Shown here: positions 1 to 5,662 of the stretch, piece after piece
How the letters are laid out: each line of letters opens with the position of its first letter
Numbering within the stretch: the stretch's first letter is position 1
Origin: an uncultured Oxalobacter sp.
GTDB taxonomy: Bacteria > Pseudomonadota > Gammaproteobacteria > Burkholderiales > Burkholderiaceae_D
DNA length: 5,739 bases
Direction of reading: 5' to 3'
NCBI GenBank assembly: GCA_934270705.1
Contig: CAKQQG010000064.1
Coordinates: 1 to 5,739 of the forward strand
Position numbers and translations under genes: made by a program
Notes under the pieces: model-generated
Databases searched by the model: none
What the model was told of the DNA's origin: nothing
What the model saw: only the letters and a program-made list of their open reading frames with translations

Positions 1-197
1 GAATCGAACGTTCCTCCGGAAATCCTGCACTGGATCGTGCTGCGCTGAATATCATTCGCCGTGCGGCACCGTTCGGGCCTTTCCCGAAAAGCATGCAGGC
101 AAAAAACGGAGGCGCGGATGTCTGGATTATCATTACCAAACTTCGATTTACGCGGGATCAGGGGGTACAGTCCCAGATACGATCGACAGTACGCTAG
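1..197 (+). CDS. TonB-family energy transducer, C-terminal fragment (5' end outside window)
   Basis: Reading from base 3 gives 64 codons ending in TAG at 195-197. The peptide carries the TonB C-terminal pattern: SSGNPALDRAAL, then IIRRAAPFGPFPKSM, then a beta-strand stretch WIIITKLRF. This matches the family consensus (small-residue turn, LDxAAL, hydrophobic helix, PFxPFP, closing strand with RF). TonB proteins sit in the inner membrane with ExbB/ExbD and carry proton-motive energy to outer-membrane receptors; this end is the periplasmic receptor-contacting domain. The N-terminal anchor and proline-rich spacer are outside the window. The strand usually reads like RTWRF in the family and here is TKLRF, a mild divergence. 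The gene lies 74 bases before aroE on the same strand, an order I recall from related Burkholderiales. Family assignment is good; which TonB paralogue it is cannot be told. Confidence 0.8.
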   Translation, partial: IERSSGNPALDRAALNIIRRAAPFGPFPKSMQAKNGGADVWIIITKLRFTRDQGVQSQIRSTVR

Positions 198-271
198 AAA
201 TTGATGGGAATATCGTTGAAAAAGCATGAAGTTCCCGTAAAAAACAAGAAATTGCATATTGGCCAGTTATC

Positions 272-1078
272 ATGAGTGATCGTTACGCAGTGGTCGGCAA
301 TCCGGTAGCACATAGTAAATCACCGGAAATACATGCGTTGTTTGCGCGGCAAACGGGGCAAGATATCGAATATTCGCGTCTTTTGGCGCCTTTGGATGGT
401 TTTGTTTCGACGGTAAAGGATTTTATCCATAGTGGCGGGTGCGGACTGAATGTGACCGTACCTTTCAAATTCGAGGCTTTTGCCTTGTCTGACAATCTGA
501 CGGAACGCGCGAAAATGGCCGGTGCGGTCAATACGTTGCGATTCGATGGGACGACGGTATCAGGCGACAATACCGATGGTGCAGGACTGGTTGCGGATAT
601 TACGCGCAATGCCGGTTTTTCGCTGGCAGGATCACGGATCCTGTTGCTGGGTGCTGGCGGTGCAGCCTATGGCGTCATGTTGCCCTTGCTGGAACAGAAA
701 CCTCTAGGACTTCATATCGCCAACCGCAGCGAAGACAAGGCGCGCGACATGGCGATGCGTTTTCAGACGTACGGCGCCATTACGGTATCTTCTTATGAAA
801 ATCTCGGTGGGCCGTTCGATGTGGTTATCAATGCGACATCGGCAGGACTTCAGAACGGTATGCCGCCGGTATCACCCGATGTTTTTCATGCCAATACACT
901 GGCGCTGGACATGGTGTATGCCGATCGGCCGACACCTTTCATGATGTATGCCAGCCAGTATGGTGCGACGGTTCGGGACGGATTCGGCATGCTGGTCGAA
1001 CAGGCTGCCGAGTCGTTTTTTGTATGGCGCAACGTCAGACCGGATACGAGGCCCGTATTTGCGTTTTTCGGGCGTTGA
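272..1078 (+). CDS. aroE: Shikimate dehydrogenase (NADP+), AroE
   Basis: This cytoplasmic enzyme reduces 3-dehydroshikimate to shikimate with NADPH in the aromatic amino acid (chorismate) pathway. The protein has 268 residues, the normal length for AroE. Visible motifs in order: the shikimate-binding segment VVGNPVAHSKSP (residues 7-18, with Ser15 and Ser17); NVTVPFK (60-66) with the catalytic Lys66; AVNT (85-88) with Asn87; GDNTDG (98-103) with catalytic Asp102; the dinucleotide loop GAGGAA (127-132); ANRS (150-153), whose Arg would contact the NADP phosphate; INATSAG (186-192); and the C-terminal DGFGMLVEQA (236-245) with the substrate-contacting Gln. All key residues are present. An in-frame TGA at 227-229 limits upstream extension, and ATG 272 gives the standard N-terminus, although no clear Shine-Dalgarno precedes it. 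The stop lies 4 bases before mtgA, so the two are probably cotranscribed. Confidence 0.97.
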   Translation: MSDRYAVVGNPVAHSKSPEIHALFARQTGQDIEYSRLLAPLDGFVSTVKDFIHSGGCGLNVTVPFKFEAFALSDNLTERAKMAGAVNTLRFDGTTVSGDNTDGAGLVADITRNAGFSLAGSRILLLGAGGAAYGVMLPLLEQKPLGLHIANRSEDKARDMAMRFQTYGAITVSSYENLGGPFDVVINATSAGLQNGMPPVSPDVFHANTLALDMVYADRPTPFMMYASQYGATVRDGFGMLVEQAAESFFVWRNVRPDTRPVFAFFGR

Positions 1079-1082
1079 CCGC

Positions 1083-1793
1083 ATGGAACAACTGCTCGCG
1101 CTGCTCAGAAAATACTGGCGATGGCTGGTTTATACACCGTTGCTGTTGTTTCTGATGCTTCAGGTTTATTTCTTCCTGCAAATCGGATGGTGGGTGAATC
1201 ATAATCCGACCTCGACGAGCTTCATGCGCCAGCAGCTGGCGGTATTGCGGGAAAAAAATCCCAAGGCCAGACTGAAACACAAATGGGTGCCATACAAACG
1301 GATTTCACGGAACCTGAAGCGCGCCATCATCGCATCGGAGGACGCCAATTTCACGGATCATGAAGGTGTGGACTGGGATGCATTGCTCAAGGCCTATGAG
1401 AAAAACAGCCGGAAAGGGAAAATCGTGGCAGGGGGTTCCACCATCACGCAGCAGTTGGCCAAAAACCTGTTTTTGTCCGGAAGCAAAAGCTATTTCAGAA
1501 AAGGACAGGAAATTCTCATTACCTATATGCTTGAATTCTGGATGGAAAAAGAACGGATATTCGAGCTGTATCTGAATCTTGTCGAATTCGGCACCGGTGT
1601 GTTCGGTGCCGAGGCGGCGGCGCGGCATTACTATGGCATATCCGCCGCTTCGCTCAATCCCGCGCAGGCGGCACGGCTGGCAGCGGTATTGCCCAAACCG
1701 AGATACTTCGATACACACCGCAATTCGGGATATTTACGGTACCGGACTGCGCTGATTTTAAGACGGATGGGATCGGCGGATGTCCCTCGCTGA
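1083..1793 (+). CDS. mtgA: Monofunctional biosynthetic peptidoglycan glycosyltransferase, MtgA (GT51)
   Basis: MtgA polymerises lipid II into glycan strands at the outer face of the inner membrane. From ATG 1083 the protein has 236 residues, the usual size of this single-domain family. A short cytoplasmic start (MEQLLALLRKYWRW) is followed by one membrane segment at about residues 13-34. The GT51 domain then shows the expected motifs: SEDANFTDHEG (85-95) with the catalytic Glu86; GGSTITQQLAKN (117-128); a KERIFELYLN helix (156-165); VEFGTGVFGAEAAA (167-180) with the second conserved Glu168; and LNPAQAARLAAVLPKP (191-206). The frame is open further upstream, to 948, but that part lies inside aroE and adds nothing family-like, so 1083 is chosen. 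The gap to the aroE stop is 4 bases with no good Shine-Dalgarno, which suggests translational coupling. No transpeptidase domain follows, separating it from class A penicillin-binding proteins. Confidence 0.96.
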   Translation: MEQLLALLRKYWRWLVYTPLLLFLMLQVYFFLQIGWWVNHNPTSTSFMRQQLAVLREKNPKARLKHKWVPYKRISRNLKRAIIASEDANFTDHEGVDWDALLKAYEKNSRKGKIVAGGSTITQQLAKNLFLSGSKSYFRKGQEILITYMLEFWMEKERIFELYLNLVEFGTGVFGAEAAARHYYGISAASLNPAQAARLAAVLPKPRYFDTHRNSGYLRYRTALILRRMGSADVPR

Positions 1794-1995
1794 GCGAAGT
1801 CTCTCCGGAAGTCCTTGCCTGTCCAATCCGTTATCAGTACACTTGCGCTGTTTCAGTTAGGCGGCATGAATGACGGGTGAAAGCCACCATCGCTTTCGGT
1901 TCCGGTCATCAGGCAGTCATGTAACCATGATGTGATCCATCTGTCGCAGATTCCGCCGGCAGCTACCCTGTTAATGTGTCTGAAAGAATATTTCC
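1794..1995 (+). other. mtgA-corA intergenic region, corA leader
   Basis: This 202-base stretch has no convincing gene. A short open frame entering from 1932 runs on inside corA in another frame and is a shadow. No clear Rho-independent terminator (GC stem plus T run) follows mtgA, and no good sigma-70 box pair was seen by eye. The notable content is inverted-repeat sequence at 1870-1909 and a smaller repeat at 1917-1930 (TCATG-taac-CATGA). Whether corA has its own promoter here or is read from the aroE-mtgA transcript cannot be settled from sequence. Confidence 0.5.
1870..1909 (+). repeat. Nested inverted repeat (possible RNA stem-loop) upstream of corA
   Basis: The inner arms GAAAGC (1879-1884) and GCTTTC (1892-1897) are perfect complements around a 7-base loop. 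Outer arms ATGAC (1870-1874) and GTCAT (1905-1909) are also perfect, separated from the inner stem by an internal loop of 4 and 7 bases. A competing small hairpin, GGTG (1876-1879) with CACC (1885-1888), uses some of the same bases. No T run follows, so it is not a standard terminator. It ends 86 bases before the corA start. A role in corA leader control is only inference, and such repeats can occur by chance. Confidence 0.4.
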
Positions 1996-2961
1996 ATGAT
2001 CAATGTTTTTGTACTCCAAAACGGTCGTTTGAACCAGGTGCCGATCGATTCCAAGTCCGATCTGGAAAATGTCGCGCCTATCTGGGTGGACATGACGGAT
2101 CCGACAGAGGAAGAACGATCATGGGTCAAAAGTATCTATGACGTCACGATGCCGGATGAAGACGACGTCAAGGATATCGAGGCATCTGCACGTTACTACG
2201 AAGCGGAAAACGGCGATTTGCATTTGCGCACGGATTTCAGGATCGATGATGACGAAGGGCCCTCGCAAACGGTGACGGTCGCCTTCATTCTTGCACGCAA
2301 TATGCTGTTTTCCATGCACGCCGAAGACTTGCCTGTGTTCAGGCTGGTCAGAATGCGTGCCCGTTCACGGCCGGGTTCCATTACCGACTACAAGGACGTG
2401 TTGCTGGATTTGTATGCGACGGATGCCGAATATTCCGCCGATGCGCTCGAAGGGATTTACCGTAATCTCGAGGAAGTCAGCAGCAAGGTTCTGCAAGAAG
2501 AGTTTACCGACCAGGATGCGGCGGCGACCTTGAGTACGATTGCCAAGGAAGAAGACCTCAATGGCAGGATACGCCGGACGATGATGGATACCCGTCGTGC
2601 CGTCAGCTTCCTGATGCGGGGACGGTTGCTGGATTCTGACCAGTTCGAGGAAGCGCGGCAGATATTGCGGGATATCGAATCACTGGACGGCCATACTTCG
2701 TTTCTTTTCGAAAAGATCAACTTTCTGATGGACGCCACCGTCGGTTTCATCAATATCAACCAGAACAAGATCATCAAGATTTTCTCGGTCGCCAGTGTCG
2801 CGTTCCTGCCGCCGACGCTTATCGCCAGCATTTACGGCATGAATTTCCGGATTCTTCCCGAACTGAGCTGGGATTTCGGTTATCCGTTCGCGCTGGTGCT
2901 CATGCTGTTGAGTGCACTGGCACCGTTCTGGTACTTCCGTCGCAGGGGCTGGCTGAAATAA
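1996..2961 (+). CDS. corA: CorA-family magnesium/divalent-cation transport protein
   Basis: CorA forms a homopentameric inner-membrane channel for Mg2+ (also Co2+ and Ni2+ in studied members). The protein has 321 residues, close to the usual 316-325. A large acidic, largely helical cytoplasmic domain fills residues 1 to about 255 (for example DEDDVKDIEA at 54-63 and coiled-coil-like helices around 140-245). Two C-terminal membrane segments follow, at about 262-281 and 296-314. The family signature is intact: YGMN at 280-283 at the end of the first segment, then the short periplasmic loop with the conserved PEL (288-290) and W292, and a basic tail RRRGWLK. An in-frame TGA at 1981-1983 makes ATG 1996 the first possible ATG start. 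The ribosome site is weak (AAAGA about 8 bases upstream). It is 202 bases past mtgA on the same strand. The gene downstream is convergent. Which metal it prefers cannot be read from the sequence. Confidence 0.96.
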   Translation: MINVFVLQNGRLNQVPIDSKSDLENVAPIWVDMTDPTEEERSWVKSIYDVTMPDEDDVKDIEASARYYEAENGDLHLRTDFRIDDDEGPSQTVTVAFILARNMLFSMHAEDLPVFRLVRMRARSRPGSITDYKDVLLDLYATDAEYSADALEGIYRNLEEVSSKVLQEEFTDQDAAATLSTIAKEEDLNGRIRRTMMDTRRAVSFLMRGRLLDSDQFEEARQILRDIESLDGHTSFLFEKINFLMDATVGFININQNKIIKIFSVASVAFLPPTLIASIYGMNFRILPELSWDFGYPFALVLMLLSALAPFWYFRRRGWLK

Positions 2962-3034
2962 GTCGGTTTTCGTCAGGCACTGAGTTTGCCATTACGGTAC
3001 AGGCGTTGCTGAGGCCGGGTGGAGCGGGCGATGT
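2962..3034. other. Convergent spacer between corA and the minus-strand ORF
   Basis: Two converging genes would be expected to share a bidirectional terminator here. I find only weak inverted repeats (GGC...GCC around 2977-2992) and no stem followed by a T run on either strand. Termination may be Rho-dependent or structured in a way not evident by eye. Confidence 0.4.
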
Positions 3035-3634
3035 TCAGTTTTCAGGCAGTTCTGCCGCCAGCTGCATCAGGGTGCTTTGCATGTCGTCGAGCCATTTCGC
3101 CGGGTCGTTGACGGAAACCCACCAGCAGGTATCCGAGAAACCGGTGCAATCGACAAATTCTTCAATCAGGTGTTTCTGTGCCGATCCGTATTGACCGATG
3201 CATGCGTCCAGAACGGCAATCCAGGAATGATGCTGCAGGATTTTCCCGACAAACGATGGCGGTATCGCCATGTGTACCGTGATATCGGGCATACATCCGT
3301 AGCCGAAACCTTCGTCGGCATAGTGCCTGCTCAAACGGAAACCTTGCCCGTATTTTTCATCCATGCACAGCCAGGGGTATTCACTGGATACAGGTGTGTT
3401 GTCACAGGATGGACCTGCCCTTTTGGAAGATGGGAAAAAACGGCTGAAGAAAATGTTTGCCATGACGGTATTGTGCAGTGGGTAAAGCGAAGGGATCATT
3501 ATATCGTGACGGGCTGGACTGGCCACTGGGGAAAAGGCGATGGATATCGTACCTTTTTCTGACCGGGAATGCTTGCATTGATGACCGGGCGGCATGATTT
3601 CGGGCAGTGATGGGTAAAAATTGACTGTGGTCAA
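3035..3634 (-). CDS. Hypothetical protein, unrecognised family; start uncertain
   Basis: I do not recognise this protein. The open frame has up to 199 codons from a TTG at 3634 to a TGA at 3037-3035. In-frame ATG starts lie at 3595, 3499 and 3463; the last gives 142 residues beginning MANIFFSRFF. No start has a convincing Shine-Dalgarno; the TTG has a loose GCGGA upstream. The downstream part looks coding: codons near the end mostly finish in C or G as in the neighbouring genes (GTC, GAT, TGC, ACC, TTC, CTC, GAC, CTG), and the composition is protein-like and mildly acidic near the C-terminus (DDMQSTLMQLAAELPEN). It has several cysteines, many aromatic residues, no clear signal peptide or membrane segment, and no motif I can name. 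It converges on corA and diverges from the ThDP gene. An overlapping plus-strand frame at 3077-3562 is judged a shadow. It could be a lineage-specific gene or a decayed remnant. Confidence 0.5.
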   Translation of the reverse strand: MTTVNFYPSLPEIMPPGHQCKHSRSEKGTISIAFSPVASPARHDIMIPSLYPLHNTVMANIFFSRFFPSSKRAGPSCDNTPVSSEYPWLCMDEKYGQGFRLSRHYADEGFGYGCMPDITVHMAIPPSFVGKILQHHSWIAVLDACIGQYGSAQKHLIEEFVDCTGFSDTCWWVSVNDPAKWLDDMQSTLMQLAAELPEN

Positions 3635-3829
3635 GCACTGTTTTCCGCCAGAGAAGCTATGATAGCTGTCAGCTTGAAAAGTTGGTATGTCACTTCACCT
3701 GCCTGTACAAGTTGTACTGCGACCCTGAAACGTCAAGGCACACCGCTGGCGCCAATGGACGTGAAAAAGCAAGATAAGCGACGATGCTGATTGGTATGAA
3801 ATTGACAGCGGATTTCCATTAAACAATCC
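3635..3829. promoter_or_regulatory. Divergent intergenic region upstream of the ThDP-enzyme gene
   Basis: This 195-base interval separates the minus-strand ORF from the ThDP gene and should hold the promoters of both. I could not place a convincing paired -35/-10. Candidates are isolated: a TTGACA at 3802-3807 too close to the start codon to serve this gene; TATGAT at 3658-3663 without a good -35; and TGG-TATGAA at 3793-3800, which resembles an extended -10. TTGGTATG occurs twice (3682-3689 and 3791-3798). A 13-base palindrome lies at 3705-3717 and is listed separately. Confidence 0.4.
3705..3717. promoter_or_regulatory. 13-base perfect palindrome, candidate operator
   Basis: GTACAA-G-TTGTAC is a perfect inverted repeat with a one-base centre. 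It sits 113 bases before the ThDP-gene start and 71 bases before the farthest start of the divergent ORF, a typical place for a dimeric regulator to act on either. The symmetry is seen directly; binding by a regulator is inference. No regulator gene is visible in the window. Confidence 0.4.
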
Positions 3830-5566
3830 ATGAGTGCGACAACAGAAGATTTGCTGAAATGCGGTAATACGCAGGCAGATACCATTTCTGGTGGGCATCT
3901 GGTGGCAAAAGCGCTCAAAAACGAAGGCATCGACACCATATTCACACTTTCCGGAGGCAATATCGTCGATATTTACGACGGTTGTGTCTGCGAAGGCATC
4001 CGGATCATCGATTTCAGACATGAACAGGTAGCGGCGCATGCTGCCGACGGTTATGCGCGCCAGACTGGACAGACGGGGTGTCTCGTCACGACGGCAGGGC
4101 CCGGATGTTGTAATGCCATTACCGGAATGGCGACTGCGTTGCGCTCGGAAACGCCGCTTCTGCATATCGGTGGACAGGGGGCGACGAGCCAGCATTTGCA
4201 GGGGTCATTGCAGGAATTCGACCATGTCAAACTGATGTCGCCTGTCACGAAATGGGCGACAAGCGTCCGTTCGACAGAGCGGATAGCGGATATGGTGGCG
4301 ATGGGATGCCGGGAGGCATGGGGCGAAGTGCCGGGACCTGTCTATCTGGAGATCCCGAGAGATTTGCTCGATCGCAGTGTGGAGCGGAAAAATTGCGTGA
4401 TTCCGGCAGCGGGGCATTACCGGTGTTCGAATCGTGTCATGTGCGCACCGGAAGAAATCGAGAAACTGGCCGATTTGTTGCTGCATGCTGAAAAGCCGGC
4501 GGTATTGTTCGGCAGTCAGGTCTGGAATGGACGCAGTCATCGTGAAGCGCTGGAATTGATACGTGCGCTGGATATGCCGGCTTATACCAATGGGGCGGCA
4601 CGTGGTATTTTCGGAAACGACGAACCGCTTTCATTCGACAGGACTCGCAACAAGGCGCTGGCGGAAGCGGATCTGGTCATGGTCGTCGGGACACCGTTCG
4701 ATTTCAGGCTGTGCTATGGCAAGACGGTCAATCCGGCGGCCAAGGTGGTGCAAATCGACCAGAATTACACGGTAATCGGAAAAAATCACGATATCGCATT
4801 GGGATTGCTTGGACATGCCGGAACGATTTTCAGAGCGGTGATTGATGCCTTGTCCGGACGACTGGAATACGGCATCCGTTCAAAACGTCAGGCATGGATC
4901 AGGGAATTGCGACAAGCCGAGGAAGATGCGCTGGAAAAACTCATGCCGTTGTTCCGATCGGAAAACAGTTTGATCAATCCTTATCGTGTCGCCTACGAAC
5001 TGAACGAATTTCTGGGTGAGGATACGATATATATCGGTGATGGCGGCGATGTGGTGACGATATCGGCACAGGCTGTACGTCCGCGCAATCCTGGGCAATG
5101 GATGGATCCGGGGCCGTTGGGCAGCCTGGGGGTCGGAACGGGATTCGCCATCGGTGCGAAGCTCGCGCATCCCGGCAAGGAAGTCGTGTGCTACTATGGG
5201 GATGGCGCTTTTTCCATGACGGCGTTCGACATGGAAACGGCAAACCGTTTTCATGTGCCGTATCTCGCCGTTGTGGGAAACAATTCTGCGATGAACCAGA
5301 TCCGTTATGCCCAGCTGGCCAAGTATGGTGAACGCGGCAATGTCGGCAATTTGTTAAGTGACCTGCCATATGGTAAATTTGCGGAAATGATGGGCGGATA
5401 TGGTGAGGAAGTGTATCGTCCCTCGGATATCGCGCCAGCCTTGCGGCGCGGTCGGGAGGCGATAGCCAGAACCGGTAAATGTGCGGTGATCAACATCTGG
5501 GTCGATCCGCAAGAGTGGTCGCCGGGAACCAAGGCGCGTCTGAAAGCGCGCATGGCTGGCAAATAG
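3830..5566 (+). CDS. ThDP-dependent enzyme, acetolactate synthase / 2-hydroxyacyl-CoA lyase-like, paired with a CoA-transferase
   Basis: The 578-residue protein has the full three-domain layout of the acetolactate synthase/oxalyl-CoA decarboxylase superfamily: an N-terminal pyrimidine-binding domain (about 18-180), a central domain (about 205-340) and a C-terminal diphosphate-binding domain (about 385-560). The catalytic Glu65 lies in FRHEQ (62-66). The cofactor motif is GDG (457-459) followed 24 residues later by NN (484-485), with Asp458 and Asn485 as the expected Mg2+ ligands. SLQEFD (126-131) places Gln where lyases and synthases have it; classical oxalyl-CoA decarboxylase has a Tyr-Glu pair there. 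The segment NNSAMNQIRYAQ (484-495) and the ending WVDP...PGTK resemble a proteobacterial group often labelled acetolactate synthase but not experimentally defined, as far as I recall. An in-frame TGA at 3803-3805 bounds the start. ATG 3830 has no visible Shine-Dalgarno. The Frc-like gene downstream suggests a CoA-thioester substrate (oxalyl-CoA or a 2-hydroxyacyl-CoA), but this is inferred. Fold confidence is high, substrate confidence low. Confidence 0.93.
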   Translation: MSATTEDLLKCGNTQADTISGGHLVAKALKNEGIDTIFTLSGGNIVDIYDGCVCEGIRIIDFRHEQVAAHAADGYARQTGQTGCLVTTAGPGCCNAITGMATALRSETPLLHIGGQGATSQHLQGSLQEFDHVKLMSPVTKWATSVRSTERIADMVAMGCREAWGEVPGPVYLEIPRDLLDRSVERKNCVIPAAGHYRCSNRVMCAPEEIEKLADLLLHAEKPAVLFGSQVWNGRSHREALELIRALDMPAYTNGAARGIFGNDEPLSFDRTRNKALAEADLVMVVGTPFDFRLCYGKTVNPAAKVVQIDQNYTVIGKNHDIALGLLGHAGTIFRAVIDALSGRLEYGIRSKRQAWIRELRQAEEDALEKLMPLFRSENSLINPYRVAYELNEFLGEDTIYIGDGGDVVTISAQAVRPRNPGQWMDPGPLGSLGVGTGFAIGAKLAHPGKEVVCYYGDGAFSMTAFDMETANRFHVPYLAVVGNNSAMNQIRYAQLAKYGERGNVGNLLSDLPYGKFAEMMGGYGEEVYRPSDIAPALRRGREAIARTGKCAVINIWVDPQEWSPGTKARLKARMAGK

Positions 5567-5580
5567 AGAAGAATACGTTG

Positions 5581-5599
5581 GAAAAGGGTAACCTTTTTC
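5581..5599 (+). repeat. Hairpin with T-rich 3' arm in the ThDP/CoA-transferase spacer
   Basis: AAAAGG (5582-5587) pairs with CCTTTT (5592-5597) around a GTAA loop, with possible extension at the base. The 3' arm is T-rich (CCTTTTTC), giving a weak terminator- or attenuator-like look, but the stem holds only two G-C pairs and there is no long T run beyond it. It starts 15 bases after the ThDP stop codon. Partial termination that lowers transferase expression is possible but unproven. Confidence 0.4.
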
Positions 5600-5610
5600 T
5601 CGTTGTGAAA

Positions 5611-5624
5611 CTGGTGAAAACCAG
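5611..5624 (+). repeat. Short perfect hairpin with GAAA tetraloop
   Basis: CTGGT-GAAA-ACCAG is a perfect five-pair stem closed by a GAAA loop, a member of the unusually stable GNRA tetraloop class in RNA. It lies 12 bases after the preceding hairpin and 24 bases before the ribosome site of the transferase. No T run follows, so it is not a terminator. mRNA stabilisation or a processing boundary within the two-gene transcript is a possible role. Confidence 0.45.
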
Positions 5625-5647
5625 AAAAGTAATACAGACCAATAATT

Positions 5648-5655
5648 GGAGGAAG
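5648..5655 (+). promoter_or_regulatory. Strong Shine-Dalgarno for the CoA-transferase
   Basis: GGAGGAAG ends 7 bases before ATG 5663, a near-ideal match and spacing. It fixes the start of the transferase and contrasts with the absent or weak ribosome sites before the other genes here, implying that the transferase is translated efficiently and independently of the ThDP gene. Confidence 0.85.
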
Positions 5656-5662
5656 ACAAAAA

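Noticed and set aside
206..236. GGGAA/TTCCC inverted repeat before aroE as a terminator of the TonB gene
   Set aside because: Only five base pairs with a 21-base loop and no T run on the coding strand; too weak to call.
948..1082. Upstream in-frame extension of mtgA into aroE
   Set aside because: The added 45 residues overlap the conserved AroE C-terminus and are not MtgA-like; ATG 1083 gives the normal N-terminal anchor.
3077..3562. 161-codon plus-strand open frame opposite the hypothetical gene
   Set aside because: Its composition (many Arg, Gly, Thr and Cys, no family motif) and lack of a ribosome site look like an antisense shadow; the minus-strand frame has more gene-like codon endings.
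3621..3663. TTGACT and TATGAT as a sigma-70 promoter for the ThDP gene
   Set aside because: The boxes are 31 bases apart, far from the usual 16-18, so they cannot act as a pair.
3695..4195. 166-codon minus-strand frame overlapping the divergent region and the ThDP N-terminus
   Set aside because: It mostly overlaps the strongly supported ThDP domain containing Glu65, and its translation shows no domain.
3830..5566. Calling the ThDP gene oxc (oxalyl-CoA decarboxylase)
   Set aside because: The sequence differs greatly from the O. formigenes Oxc I recall and lacks its Tyr-Glu active-site pair; only the genomic pairing supports the name.
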